A program made the translations under genes and the position numbers. Of a stretch of DNA of 64,000 nt, positions 16,966 to 25,520 are shown piece by piece. Source of the stretch: JANXQG01 sp964615095. Lineage in GTDB: Bacteria; Planctomycetota; Planctomycetia; Pirellulales; Thermoguttaceae. The stretch spans positions 44,498 to 108,497 of the forward strand of contig CAZTPX010000013.1 in assembly GCA_964615095.1 (NCBI GenBank), given 5' to 3'. The first letter of the stretch is position 1. Each line of letters opens with the position of its first letter. The notes beneath the pieces were generated by a model, which saw only the letters and a list, made by a program, of their open reading frames with translations, was not told the DNA's origin and made no database searches.

Positions 16966-18600
16966 TCAATTCCCATCGTGCTTCGGCCGATTCCTGTCTG
17001 GAGTCGCGTCCTTGTTCTTCGGCGTGACCAGCAACACCTCGTCGCGGATTTCGAGTTGGAGACCGAGACGGTTGAGCCGGGGCGCGAGAGCGGATTGCAC
17101 CGAGACCGGCGTCGAGTGGGCTTGCGGGGCGCCCCAGGTGTCGGTCTCCGCCTGCTTCCACGCGCTGGGATCGAACGCGACCGCGATCTTGTACCGCTCG
17201 GCAATATGTTCGATGGCAGCCTGCAGCCGCATATCGCCAAGACCGTCTGGCGCCGGCGACGCCAGAACGTCGGCAATCTGCTTCTCGTTGGCGATCGGGT
17301 CCAGAGATTTGAAATTCGGTGGCGCCGGATTCAAGACCGCGGCCTCCCGGGACGTTGTGACGAAGAGGACCTCATTGTGGATGAAACAGTCCAGGCCCCT
17401 TGGCCAGAGTATCGAGCGCAAGCCGGAATGGAGGGGAACGCCATTGACATTGTGGGTAATCTCCGTCGACTCGCTGATCCCTGCCTCCCGTAGGGCCTTT
17501 TCATCGAGTTGGATTTCGATATGGTGCAAGTCTTTCAGGTAGTCAAGGACGTCCTTGAGCGGCGTTTCCGTGAACTCGATTTGCGTCGGCGATTTCAGGG
17601 CCTCGGCAATTCGCTCTTCGTTGACGATCATCCCGAGCGTCTTGAAGTCGGGCTCATTAATGTCAGTAACCGCGGCCTTCCGGGCAGTCGTAATCAGCAG
17701 GACCTTGCCGCGGATCATATAGCCCAAGTCCAGCGGTTGGAGCACCAAACGCAAGCCGGATTGGAGGGAGACGCCTTTGACATTGTAGGTAATCTCCGTC
17801 GACTCGCTGATTCCCGCCTGCCGCAGGGCCTCTTTGTCAACGCGGATTTCAATGTGGTGTAAATCCTGCAGATAGTCGACGACGTCAGAGAGCGGCGTTT
17901 CGACGAACTCGATCTGCGTCGGTGACTTCAATGCGGCGACAATTCGCATCCTCTCCCGGTGCGTCTTGGCGGCGATCCAACAACTCAAGCCGATGCTGAT
18001 CGCGAGCATGACCAGCAACAACGACCCCAAGGTGTATTGATACCAGCGCAGTCTTGGCTTCGGCGTTTCGGATTGCGGTCCTGCCGTGCCCCCGTCATTT
18101 TGCTTGCCGCCGCGGCTGCCAAAATGCCTCGCTTCGAGGGTTATTCCAACAACCAGCGCTACGCCTATCGCGATGTCGGCGGCCAAGGACAGGAAGTCGA
18201 TCGCTGGATCGTGGTAGAAATTCGGTACGTTGAGGCAACGAAAGGGAAATCCATAGATGTACCCGTCGAAGGCGACATTACAATAGTAAAGTCGGTTCCA
18301 CCTGCTTAGGCCGAGAAAAACCGCGGCCATCGTCACGGTCAAGAGCAGCGTTTGCAGCCGGAACTGGAAGTGCAGCCACGGTAGCTTCCAAGCGGCCGAA
18401 GGCGCATGGCCATCGGCCGACGCTTGCCGGGCGAAGAACATGTCTACGGATTGTGCGACCAGAATGACTGTAGCCACGGCCGTCAAACACCCGCACCACG
18501 GTCCCAAGACGGCCGTGCCCATCAGCCCTACGGCAGCGATGATGATCGCCAAACCGGGCCGTAAGAGTTGCGTGCGTTTGTTGACGGGGGCATGTTCCAT
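16966..18600 (-). CDS. Membrane protein with three STN-like (secretin/TonB short N-terminal) repeats
   Basis: About 544 residues from the ATG 18598-18600 (frame open to 18720). The N-terminal half has several membrane helices (LAIIIAAVGLMGTAVLG, LLLTVTMAAVFLGLS, LGSLLLVMLAISIGLSCW). The C-terminal half has two near-identical repeats, each of the form VDYLQDLHHIEIRVDKEAL...ISESTEITYNV...LQSGLRLVL...VLLITT, and a third divergent one (IAERYKIAVAFDPSAW). This is the STN-like fold found in secretins and TonB receptors, and such repeats are expanded in planctomycetes. Divergent from chrA, sharing a 144-nt promoter region. Function unknown. Confidence 0.72.
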   Translation of the reverse strand: MEHAPVNKRTQLLRPGLAIIIAAVGLMGTAVLGPWCGCLTAVATVILVAQSVDMFFARQASADGHAPSAAWKLPWLHFQFRLQTLLLTVTMAAVFLGLSRWNRLYYCNVAFDGYIYGFPFRCLNVPNFYHDPAIDFLSLAADIAIGVALVVGITLEARHFGSRGGKQNDGGTAGPQSETPKPRLRWYQYTLGSLLLVMLAISIGLSCWIAAKTHRERMRIVAALKSPTQIEFVETPLSDVVDYLQDLHHIEIRVDKEALRQAGISESTEITYNVKGVSLQSGLRLVLQPLDLGYMIRGKVLLITTARKAAVTDINEPDFKTLGMIVNEERIAEALKSPTQIEFTETPLKDVLDYLKDLHHIEIQLDEKALREAGISESTEITHNVNGVPLHSGLRSILWPRGLDCFIHNEVLFVTTSREAAVLNPAPPNFKSLDPIANEKQIADVLASPAPDGLGDMRLQAAIEHIAERYKIAVAFDPSAWKQAETDTWGAPQAHSTPVSVQSALAPRLNRLGLQLEIRDEVLLVTPKNKDATPDRNRPKHDGN

Positions 18601-18744
18601 GAGCGACGCCAGCCTGTACGATCTCCGCAGGTCAACATGGATTCCAGCTACCCCTCTCATCATAAACCAAGTGCCTTGCCCCGGCAACACAGACATGCGC
18701 TGGACAAATCGTGCCTCCACGTTATCCTGTATTGCATCCTACTC

Positions 18745-20001
18745 ATGTCTTCCGTAACGCCAAATTCCGCTGCCTCGCCGGCATCCTCCGGGCCATCGCT
18801 CGCCGAGGTGGCACTCGTCTTCTTGCGGTTGGGCGCCACGGCCTTCGGAGGGCCGGCGGCACACGTCGCCATGATGGAACAGGAGTTCGTGCGCCGCCGT
18901 AAATGGATCAGCCATCAACAGTTCCTCGACGTACTTGGCGCGGTGAACCTGATCCCCGGGCCGAATTCCACGGAAATGGCGATCTACGTTGGCTACCTCC
19001 GCGCCGGCTGGATGGGTCTGCTGCTTGCCGGACTTTGTTTCATTCTGCCGGCCATGCTGCTGGTTGCCGGGCTGGCGTGGGGCTACGCGGTCTATGGCGA
19101 CTTTCCGCAAGTCGCCGGGCTGCTTCGCGGCGTCAAGCCGGTGGTCATTGCGATCATCGTGCAGGCCCTGTACGGACTCGCCCCGAAGGCCGTCAAGACG
19201 CCTTGGCTCGCCCTGATCACTGCCGCGGCCGTTACCGCGTCACTCCTGGGTCTCGATCCGCTATCGGTAGTGCTGATTTGCGGCACAACCCAAGGCCTGG
19301 CCCAGTCCTGGCAAATCAAACCGGCCCCTTCCCGCTGGCCGCTGGCCGTCCTGGTGCTGGTCGTCGTCGGCGTCCTGGCGCTGATCCATGTTCCCCATTT
19401 CTTGGCAACGCAGATCACGACGAGCCAAACGGTAGCAGGTAGCGAGACGGCAACCGCACTTGTCCGCGTCGGCCCTGCGGCGATCTTCCTTTACTTCCTC
19501 AAGATCGGTTCCGTGCTCTACGGCAGCGGCTATGTGCTCTTGGCCTTCTTGCAAGGCGATCTCGTGCCGCGCTGGCTGACGACCAAGGAATTGTTGGACG
19601 CCACGTCGGCCGGCCAGGTCACGCCCGGCCCACTGTTCACCACGGCCACGTTCATCGGCTTTCTCTTGGGCTATCGCAGCGGCGGGGCTGCCGGTGGATG
19701 GCTGGGCGCGCTGGTGGGCACGGTGGGGATCTTTCTGCCCTCGTTCGTGTTCATTGCCTTGGGCGGCGCCCTGTTTCCCAGGCTGCGGAAATCGCCACTG
19801 GCAGGCGCGTTTTTGGATGGCGTGAATGTCGCCGCCGTGGCCCTGATCGCCGCGGCCGCCTGGAGCCTGGGCCGGGAGGCGCTGGTCGATTGGCCGACCG
19901 TCGCCGTCGCCATCGTCAGCGGTCTGTTGCTGTTCCGCTTCCGCTTGAATTCGGCCTGGCTGGTGTTGGGCGGGGCGGCGATGGGATTGGCGATGTCGTG
20001 A
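18745..20001 (+). CDS. chrA: Chromate transporter, CHR family (two-domain)
   Basis: 418 residues with about ten membrane helices and both CHR domains. The N-terminal one has TAFGGPAAHVAMMEQEFV and LGAVNLIPGPNSTEMAI; the C-terminal one has IGSVLYGSGYVLLAFLQGD and GQVTPGPLFTTATFIG. These are the conserved GGP/PGP motifs of long-chain ChrA, which exports chromate (possibly sulfate) across the inner membrane. The start is the ATG at 18745, because the upstream extension of the open frame is hydrophilic and not family-like. The gene is divergent from the STN-repeat gene and followed at 68 nt by a two-component regulator. Confidence 0.92.
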   Translation: MSSVTPNSAASPASSGPSLAEVALVFLRLGATAFGGPAAHVAMMEQEFVRRRKWISHQQFLDVLGAVNLIPGPNSTEMAIYVGYLRAGWMGLLLAGLCFILPAMLLVAGLAWGYAVYGDFPQVAGLLRGVKPVVIAIIVQALYGLAPKAVKTPWLALITAAAVTASLLGLDPLSVVLICGTTQGLAQSWQIKPAPSRWPLAVLVLVVVGVLALIHVPHFLATQITTSQTVAGSETATALVRVGPAAIFLYFLKIGSVLYGSGYVLLAFLQGDLVPRWLTTKELLDATSAGQVTPGPLFTTATFIGFLLGYRSGGAAGGWLGALVGTVGIFLPSFVFIALGGALFPRLRKSPLAGAFLDGVNVAAVALIAAAAWSLGREALVDWPTVAVAIVSGLLLFRFRLNSAWLVLGGAAMGLAMS

Positions 20002-20069
20002 TCGCATTGTTACAAACCGGTTGCGCAAGACGACCGTCTTTCGTGGTACAATAAGCAGGGGAGCAAAAC

Positions 20070-20780
20070 ATGCCTGTACTGCAAGTCTTGACCATCGAGG
20101 ACGATGCGGCGATCCGCCGCGGCATTGTCGATGCCCTACGGTTCGCTGGCTACCGTCCACTGGAGGCCGATCGAGGCGACCGAGGACTCGAACTGGCGCG
20201 AAGTTGCCAGTTCGACCTGCTCCTGCTGGATCTCTTGCTCCCCGGCCGGGAAGGAATGGAAATTCTCCGCGAAGTCCGTAGCCTGCGGCCAACCCTGCCC
20301 ATCATCATCCTCACGGCCAAGGGCGACGAGGCCGATCGTGTCCGCGGCCTGCGCGAGGGGGCCGACGATTACGTGGTCAAACCGTTCAGCGTCAAGGAAC
20401 TGCTGGCCCGCATCGAGGCCGTACTCCGCCGCTCGGCGGAGCGACCCCTGGACGTCAGCCAACTGCAAATCCCTGCGGGGCGGATCGACCTCGCCCGGCG
20501 GGAAGTGCGGTTCGACGACGGCGGCCGCGAGGATATCTCCGAGCGCGAGGCCGAATTGCTTCGTTACCTGGCCATGCACTCCGGCCGGGCCATCGCCCGC
20601 GACGAGATCCTGGCCAACGTCTGGCAGATCAGCCCCAAGGGCCTTGCCACGCGCACGATCGACATGCATGTCGCCCGCCTGCGGGAGAAGCTCCGCGACA
20701 CTACCGATCCTCCCACGATCCTCCTGACCGTGCGGGGAAAAGGATATATGCTGGGCGTACAAGGGAGCGTTTCACATTGA
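20070..20780 (+). CDS. OmpR/PhoB-family response regulator
   Basis: 236 residues. The receiver domain has the acidic pocket E10/D11/D12, the phospho-acceptor D54 (LLLLDLLLPGREGMEIL) and the switch lysine K104 (DDYVVKPFS). A winged-helix DNA-binding domain follows (ISEREAELLRYLAMHSGR, RTIDMHVARLREKL, TVRGKGYML). GGGGAGCAAAAC precedes the ATG. The cognate histidine kinase lies directly downstream, separated by 169 nt that contain a long hairpin element. The signal is unknown. Confidence 0.95.
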   Translation: MPVLQVLTIEDDAAIRRGIVDALRFAGYRPLEADRGDRGLELARSCQFDLLLLDLLLPGREGMEILREVRSLRPTLPIIILTAKGDEADRVRGLREGADDYVVKPFSVKELLARIEAVLRRSAERPLDVSQLQIPAGRIDLARREVRFDDGGREDISEREAELLRYLAMHSGRAIARDEILANVWQISPKGLATRTIDMHVARLREKLRDTTDPPTILLTVRGKGYMLGVQGSVSH

Positions 20781-20816
20781 AACCTGTGCAGAAAGACGTC
20801 TCATGGTTGTCACGCT

Positions 20817-20933
20817 GGGTGGCATGCCTTAAGCCTTCTAGGCTAGGCATGTTGGCCACCGACATGCCTAGCCTAGAAGGCTTAAGGCATGCCACCCTCG
20901 CAGAAACACGGAAATTATTTATCGTCCGGTCCT
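20817..20933. repeat. MITE-like hairpin element, copy 1 (between response regulator and kinase)
   Basis: A perfect 35-bp inverted repeat (arms 20817-20851 and 20863-20897, starting GGGTGGCATGCCTTAAG) with an 11-nt loop, followed by a tail ending ATTTATCGTCCGGTCCTAA. The same hairpin and tail recur at 40001-40142. In this copy only the right terminal sequence is recognisable. Confidence 0.9.
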
Positions 20934-20949
20934 AACAAACCGAAAACCT

Positions 20950-22824
20950 ATGCGACGCACCTGGCCACTCTGGTCCGCCTTTCTACTCTGCCTCGGCGTC
21001 GTGCTGGCGGCCATGGCCTGGATCAGCGCCACGGCGCTGAACCTCGACGAGTCGGAAACCCGTGCCCGGCGTCAAGCGGCGTTGGAAGAGAACGTCTGTC
21101 TGGCCCTGTGGCGCATCGACTCCGCGCTGTCGCCGGTCCTTGCTCAAGAAAGTGCGCGGCCCTATATCGCCTACAAGCGCTTCGTTCCCGCCAGCCAGGC
21201 GGCAGGGCAAACGCCCGGCCAGGGCGCGAAGACCGAAGAACTCGTTTCTTCGCCCTTTTCCGCGGCAACGTCGCCCTACGTCCTGGTCTATTTCCAGTTC
21301 GAGCCGGACGGCCGATTGACCTCGCCTAGTGTTCCGGCTTCGGCAACGGATCGCGCGCCCAAAGCGCAGCCATCTAGCGCGGATGAAACAGTCCGGCAGG
21401 CGCAAAAACAACTCGATCGCATCCGCGCCCTGACCGATCGCCAACGTCTGTCCGCGCTGCTCCCCCGGAACCCCAACGAGCCTGTGCAGATGGTGATCGC
21501 GCTGCCCCGCGCCGACAATAATCGCCTGGCTAACGGCCGCCTTGAAATAAACCGCATGGACCGCAGGGGCAACGAATACGGAGCAAACGATTTCGAGCTT
21601 CGCAATCAATCTGTGACGAGCAATGCTTACGCCTCACAGATCGCGCAAAGGCCTTCCAACACTGCGGGCAGCGGAGCGGCATCCCCGGGCGCTGCGCAGG
21701 CCGTCAACACGGCCGGGCAGCGCCTGCGCCCTACCGCGGCGCTCGACCCGGCCCCCGGCCCGACCGAATTGGGCGGGGCCTTGATGACTCCGCTCTGGAT
21801 CGGCGGCGAACTGTTCTTGGTGCGGCGGATCGCCGTCAACGGGCGAGATTACTTCCAAGGCTGCCTCTTGGACTGGCCGGCGATCAAGTCAGGGCTGTTG
21901 GAGACCGTTAGCGATCTGTTGCCGCAGGCCGATCTGCTGCCCGTCGCGCCCGGGACGGCGGAGGACCAGGCCCGCATGTTGGCGGCGTTGCCGTTACGCT
22001 TGGTTCCCGGAGTGCCGCCGGCCGACGGCCCGGAATTGCCCTCGCCGATTCGCTGGATCCTGCCGGTGGCCTGGGCCGGTGTGCTGCTGGCGGCCGCCGC
22101 CGTGGCGGCTCTGCTGGCCAGCGTCGTTCGGCTGGGGCAGCGGCGGGCCGATTTCGTCTCCGCGGTCACGCACGAACTGCGCACGCCGCTGACGACCTTC
22201 CACATGTACACGGAGATGTTGAGCGAGGGCATGGTGCCCGATCCCCAGCAGCAGCGCGAGTATTTGAATACTCTGCGGTCGCAGGCCTCGCGGCTGAGCC
22301 ACATGGTCGAAAATGTCCTGGCCTTCGCGCGGCTGGAGCGGCGGCGGGTCAACGGCTTGGAACCGGTGACGGTGGCCGGCCTGCTGGCCTGCCGCGAGCG
22401 GCTGGCGGACCGCGCCAGCCAGGCCGGCATGGAATTGCTCGTCGAGCCGGCCGACGAGGCCCTGACCGCCGTGGTGCGGGCAAATCCGTCGGTCGTGGAG
22501 CAGATCCTTTTCAACCTGGTCGACAACGCCTGCAAATACGCCTCGGCTGGCGAGGACAAGCGGATCCGCATTCTTGCAGCGTCCTGCCCGGGGGGCGTGC
22601 AACTGAAGATTTGCGACCAAGGGCCGGGGCTGCCGCGGACGGTTGCACGGAAGCTCTTTCGGCCCTTTTCCAAATCCGCGCAAGAGGCTGCCAATTCGGC
22701 CCCCGGCATCGGCCTGGGCTTGGCCTTGAGCAAGCGACTGGCCTGCGACATGGGCGGAAACTTGAGCAACGATCCCAAAGTAAGCCGCGGCGCGACCTTC
22801 GTGCTGTTCTTGCCGGGGGCATAG
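20950..22824 (+). CDS. Membrane sensor histidine kinase
   Basis: 624 residues. The N-terminal membrane helix (FLLCLGVVLAAMAWISATAL), a periplasmic sensor region of about 330 residues and a second helix (LPVAWAGVLLAAAAVAALLASVV) precede the catalytic part. The phospho-acceptor is H408 in FVSAVTHELRTPLTTF. ATP-binding boxes follow: LFNLVDNACKYAS (N), ICDQGPGLP (G1) and GIGLGLALSKRLACDMGG (G2). It is partner to the OmpR-type regulator just upstream. The intervening hairpin element could attenuate kinase expression relative to the regulator. The sensor domain has no recognised family. Confidence 0.93.
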   Translation: MRRTWPLWSAFLLCLGVVLAAMAWISATALNLDESETRARRQAALEENVCLALWRIDSALSPVLAQESARPYIAYKRFVPASQAAGQTPGQGAKTEELVSSPFSAATSPYVLVYFQFEPDGRLTSPSVPASATDRAPKAQPSSADETVRQAQKQLDRIRALTDRQRLSALLPRNPNEPVQMVIALPRADNNRLANGRLEINRMDRRGNEYGANDFELRNQSVTSNAYASQIAQRPSNTAGSGAASPGAAQAVNTAGQRLRPTAALDPAPGPTELGGALMTPLWIGGELFLVRRIAVNGRDYFQGCLLDWPAIKSGLLETVSDLLPQADLLPVAPGTAEDQARMLAALPLRLVPGVPPADGPELPSPIRWILPVAWAGVLLAAAAVAALLASVVRLGQRRADFVSAVTHELRTPLTTFHMYTEMLSEGMVPDPQQQREYLNTLRSQASRLSHMVENVLAFARLERRRVNGLEPVTVAGLLACRERLADRASQAGMELLVEPADEALTAVVRANPSVVEQILFNLVDNACKYASAGEDKRIRILAASCPGGVQLKICDQGPGLPRTVARKLFRPFSKSAQEAANSAPGIGLGLALSKRLACDMGGNLSNDPKVSRGATFVLFLPGA

Positions 22825-22836
22825 GGTGACCTGCCC

Positions 22837-22971
22837 GACAAATCCGACCTGGGCATGTTGATCGGCGCGGCCAAGAACGGCAAAATGTTGGAGATCAGGA
22901 CGCAGCCGTATCGGCTAAAGCCGACGGCGTGGAATTTCTTACAGCGCGGCAAGTGCTTCGTCCGGCCTTGA
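22837..22971 (+). pseudogene. Relic of an NAD(P)H-dependent oxidoreductase C-terminus
   Basis: The 45-codon frame encodes LGMLIGAAKNGKMLEIRTQP followed by YRLKP. The intact oxidoreductase at 24487-25158 ends LSMLMGAAKHGNLLKIGARP followed by YRPKP. The match covers only the last 25 residues, and there is no start or upstream domain. It is the fossil of a paralogue lost from in front of the PadR operon. Confidence 0.65.
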
Positions 22972-23016
22972 CGTTGCTATTCCATTGTGCGTGCATGGCC
23001 ATTCATGGCCATTTCC

Positions 23017-23194
23017 CGGCGCAGCCGGTCTTAGGCCCGTGCTTTAGCACGGGTCGGTAGGCCACACGACACATTCTCGTTTCCGCCACCCGCCCGCCGC
23101 CATCGGCGGCGGGCGGGCGGCGGAAACGAGGGCGTAGTTATTTCTCGCGTTTCGTTACCCGTGCTAAAGCACGGGCCTAAGACCGGCTGCGCCG
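23017..23194. repeat. Composite palindromic element (nested long hairpins)
   Basis: Outer arms of about 36 nt are perfectly complementary (left CGGCGCAGCCGGTCTTAGG..., right ...CCTAAGACCGGCTGCGCCG). They enclose an inner 26-bp hairpin (CTCGTTTCCGCC... with one mismatch) around an ATC loop. It sits 150 nt upstream of the PadR promoter and may also insulate the kinase from the PadR operon. No protein is encoded. Confidence 0.85.
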
Positions 23195-23270
23195 AGCAAT
23201 GGGCGTAAACGCCCATGGGACCGGCCGTCGGACAAACGTAGAGCCAAATACAAAATCTCATCGCCTGCCC

Positions 23271-23318
23271 TTGACACCTTCTCGACATAACGCTATTATA
23301 GGACTAGTCCTATATAGG
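23271..23318 (+). promoter_or_regulatory. Promoter and overlapping palindromic operator of the PadR operon
   Basis: TTGACA (23271-23276) and TATTAT (23294-23299) are separated by 17 nt, a consensus-like sigma-70 promoter. Overlapping its -10 and start point lie two fused palindromes: TATAGGACTAGTCCTATA (23297-23314) and TCCTATATAGGA (23307-23318). The position fits autorepression by the PadR-type regulator encoded 25 nt downstream. Confidence 0.8.
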
Positions 23319-23342
23319 ATAAATAGTATACCGAGCGTCGCT

Positions 23343-23921
23343 ATGTCTCTGGGTCACGCCATTCTGGGGTTTTTGCGCTATGGCCCGCTGTCCGGCTATG
23401 ACCTCAAGGAACGCTTCGATCTCTCGGTGCGGCACTTCTGGCCGGCCGACCAAAGCCAGATCTACCGCGTTTTGGCCAAGCTCGACGAGCAGGGCTACGC
23501 GCGGGTCAAGGTGGTGGAGCAGGAAAACCGCCCCGACCGCAAGGTTTACAGCATCACCAAGGCAGGCCGCGAAGAACTGTACCGCTGGCTGACCACGCCG
23601 CTGGAAATGGAGGGCGGGCGCAACGCCTCCTTGGTACAGGTCTTCTTCTCCGCACAGCTCGCCAATCAAGAGATTCTGGAGATCTTTCGCCGGGCGGCGG
23701 AGCAATGCCGCTCGCTGCTGGAGCACTTGCGAAAAGTGCCGGCCCAAGCGAATCGATTCACCGCGGAAGTCGAAGATCCCCGCGAGGCCTGGTGCTGGTT
23801 CCTGACACTGGAATGCGGCATCCGCATGAACGAGGCGAAACTGGCCTGGATGGAAGACGTCATCGCGCGGATCGAGAATGGCGAGATGCCCCGCATGCAC
23901 AAACGAAAGGAGAAGTCATGA
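23343..23921 (+). CDS. PadR family transcriptional regulator
   Basis: 192 residues. The N-terminal winged helix has the PadR signature (LGFLRYGPLSGYDLKERF, QIYRVLAKLDEQGYARV, KVYSITKAGREEL) and a C-terminal helical dimerisation domain follows. The start is ATG 23343; the longer open frame upstream runs through the promoter. PadR proteins usually repress detoxification genes and release DNA on binding an aromatic or other small effector. The stop overlaps the next start (ATGA), so regulator and two oxidoreductases form one transcript driven by the palindrome-overlapped promoter. Confidence 0.93.
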   Translation: MSLGHAILGFLRYGPLSGYDLKERFDLSVRHFWPADQSQIYRVLAKLDEQGYARVKVVEQENRPDRKVYSITKAGREELYRWLTTPLEMEGGRNASLVQVFFSAQLANQEILEIFRRAAEQCRSLLEHLRKVPAQANRFTAEVEDPREAWCWFLTLECGIRMNEAKLAWMEDVIARIENGEMPRMHKRKEKS

Positions 23922-24490
23922 AGGCCTTGATCTTACACGGAAACTCGGAGGACGACACCGCGGAAAACGCCATCCACGGAATATTGTGCGAGGCCCTCCG
24001 CGCGAATGGTTGGGAAACCGAGACGAAACCGCTGGCCCAGATGAACGTGGGCCCTTGCGTGGGCTGCTTCAACTGCTGGTTCAAAACCCCCGGCGAGTGC
24101 GGCAGGAACGACGACGGGCGGGAGGTGGCGCGGGCCATGGCGAATTGCGACGCCCTGATCGTTCTTAGTCCGGTGACCTTCGGCGGATATTCCAGCCGTC
24201 TGAAATGCGCGATGGACCGCATGATCCCCACGGTTTCGCCGCTCTTCGAGAACGTAGGCGGCGAGATGCACCACAAGCGGCGCTACCCGGCGCACAGTTT
24301 CCTGGCCATCGGCTGGCAAAGCCAGGCAGACGCGGATAGCGCTGCGGTCTTTGCCCGCCTGGCCGCCCGCAACGCCATTAACATGCACGCGCCGGCCTGC
24401 GGGAGCACAGTGCTCCACGGCGGGCAATCGGCCCACGAGCGGCGCGCCCAAGTGAGCCGATTGGTAGAAAGATTGGAGGCACGTCCATGA
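23918..24490 (+). CDS. Flavodoxin-fold NAD(P)H-dependent oxidoreductase
   Basis: 190 residues of the NADPH-dependent FMN reductase type. The N-terminal LILHGNSEDDTAENAI is the FMN phosphate loop. NVGPCVGCFNCWFKTPGEC is the cysteine motif typical of iron-sulfur-flavoprotein-like members, and LIVLSPVTFGGYSSRLKCAMDR is the second flavin-binding loop. It overlaps the PadR stop and the next gene's start by 4 nt each. Likely reduces quinones or electrophiles in the cytoplasm as part of a PadR-controlled stress response; the substrate is not known. Confidence 0.88.
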   Translation: MKALILHGNSEDDTAENAIHGILCEALRANGWETETKPLAQMNVGPCVGCFNCWFKTPGECGRNDDGREVARAMANCDALIVLSPVTFGGYSSRLKCAMDRMIPTVSPLFENVGGEMHHKRRYPAHSFLAIGWQSQADADSAAVFARLAARNAINMHAPACGSTVLHGGQSAHERRAQVSRLVERLEARP

Positions 24491-25158
24491 ACAAGACATT
24501 CCTCGCCTTGGTCGGCAGTCCCCGGCCGCACAGCACATCTGGCTACTTTGCGCAATACCTGGTGGACGGGCTTGCCGGCCGAGGCTGGCAGGCGCGGGCG
24601 CTCACGGTTTGTACGGCAATACGCCAAGCGTCGCAGTGGCCGGAGCTTGAGGCGGCTTTTGTCGAGGCGGACGCTGTGGCCATCGTGGCCCCGCTCTACG
24701 TGGATAGTGTGCCAGCGGAGCTTATGGCGGCGCTGGAGCGCCTGGTCAAGGCACGGCCCGGACGGCCCGGACGTCTCTTTGCTGTAGTCAACTGCGGCTT
24801 TGTCGAGGCGCTGCAGAACGACGTCGCCCTGGATATCTATCGCCTCTTCGCCCGCGATGCCGGCCTGCACTGGACGGGCGGCCTGGCCATCGGCGGCGGT
24901 GGGATGTTCGGCGGCAAGCCGCTGCAGGAGCATGGTGGGAAAGCGCGGCACATCACGGCCGCCTTCGATGAGACTATCGCCGCCCTGGACGTCGGCCAGG
25001 ACATCCCCGTATCCGCGACGAGCGGCATTCGTCGGCAGGCCATCCCCGCCTGGGCCTACTTCGCCATGGCCAACCTGAGCATGCTCATGGGCGCGGCCAA
25101 GCACGGCAATCTTTTGAAGATCGGGGCGCGGCCCTATCGGCCGAAACCGCGGGCGTAG
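24487..25158 (+). CDS. NAD(P)H-dependent oxidoreductase (flavodoxin-like fold)
   Basis: 223 residues. ALVGSPRPHSTSGYFAQYL forms the FMN-binding loop and ADAVAIVAPLYVDSVPAELM the second contact, as in flavodoxin-like fold reductases. The GGLAIGGGGMFGG loop follows. The C-terminus (MLMGAAKHGNLLKIGARPY) is matched by a gene fossil at 22837-22971. It is the third gene of the PadR operon, coupled by ATGA overlap to the previous one, and probably works with it as a pair of redox enzymes with different partners. Confidence 0.82.
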   Translation: MNKTFLALVGSPRPHSTSGYFAQYLVDGLAGRGWQARALTVCTAIRQASQWPELEAAFVEADAVAIVAPLYVDSVPAELMAALERLVKARPGRPGRLFAVVNCGFVEALQNDVALDIYRLFARDAGLHWTGGLAIGGGGMFGGKPLQEHGGKARHITAAFDETIAALDVGQDIPVSATSGIRRQAIPAWAYFAMANLSMLMGAAKHGNLLKIGARPYRPKPRA

Positions 25159-25520
25159 GAGTCAAGGAGCAATTATTCCTCAAGCTGTCAACGCCACCAC
25201 GGGGCAGGCCCTATGGTGGCGTCGACAGTGATTCTTCTTCGATTGCTCCCTCTTGGACAATGCTGTGAGGAAGAAACGCTAAAATTCGAGTAGACGTTCA
25301 CAGGAATCGATTCATAGGCCGCTATTCACCGTCTTTCGTCAGTATACACCCACGCCAGCACTCGGGACAATCGGCCGCCAGAAAGGGCACTTTAGCAACA
25401 AAGTCGGGTGATCTCGAAATCCCGATTCAAAAGAGCCTGGCTCTGGCTATGCACAATTTGTCTGGAACGGTGTAAAATGGCTGAGATCTCACCAATCCGT
25501 TGTCGACCGAATAATGGGCC
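25159..25520. other. Intergenic region with a hairpin
   Basis: 360 bases after the PadR operon. An imperfect 20-bp hairpin (25185-25228, arms CTGTCAACGCCACCA and TGGTGGCGTCGACAG) follows the stop and may act as a transcript end, though no T run follows. The rest shows nothing recognisable. Confidence 0.5.
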
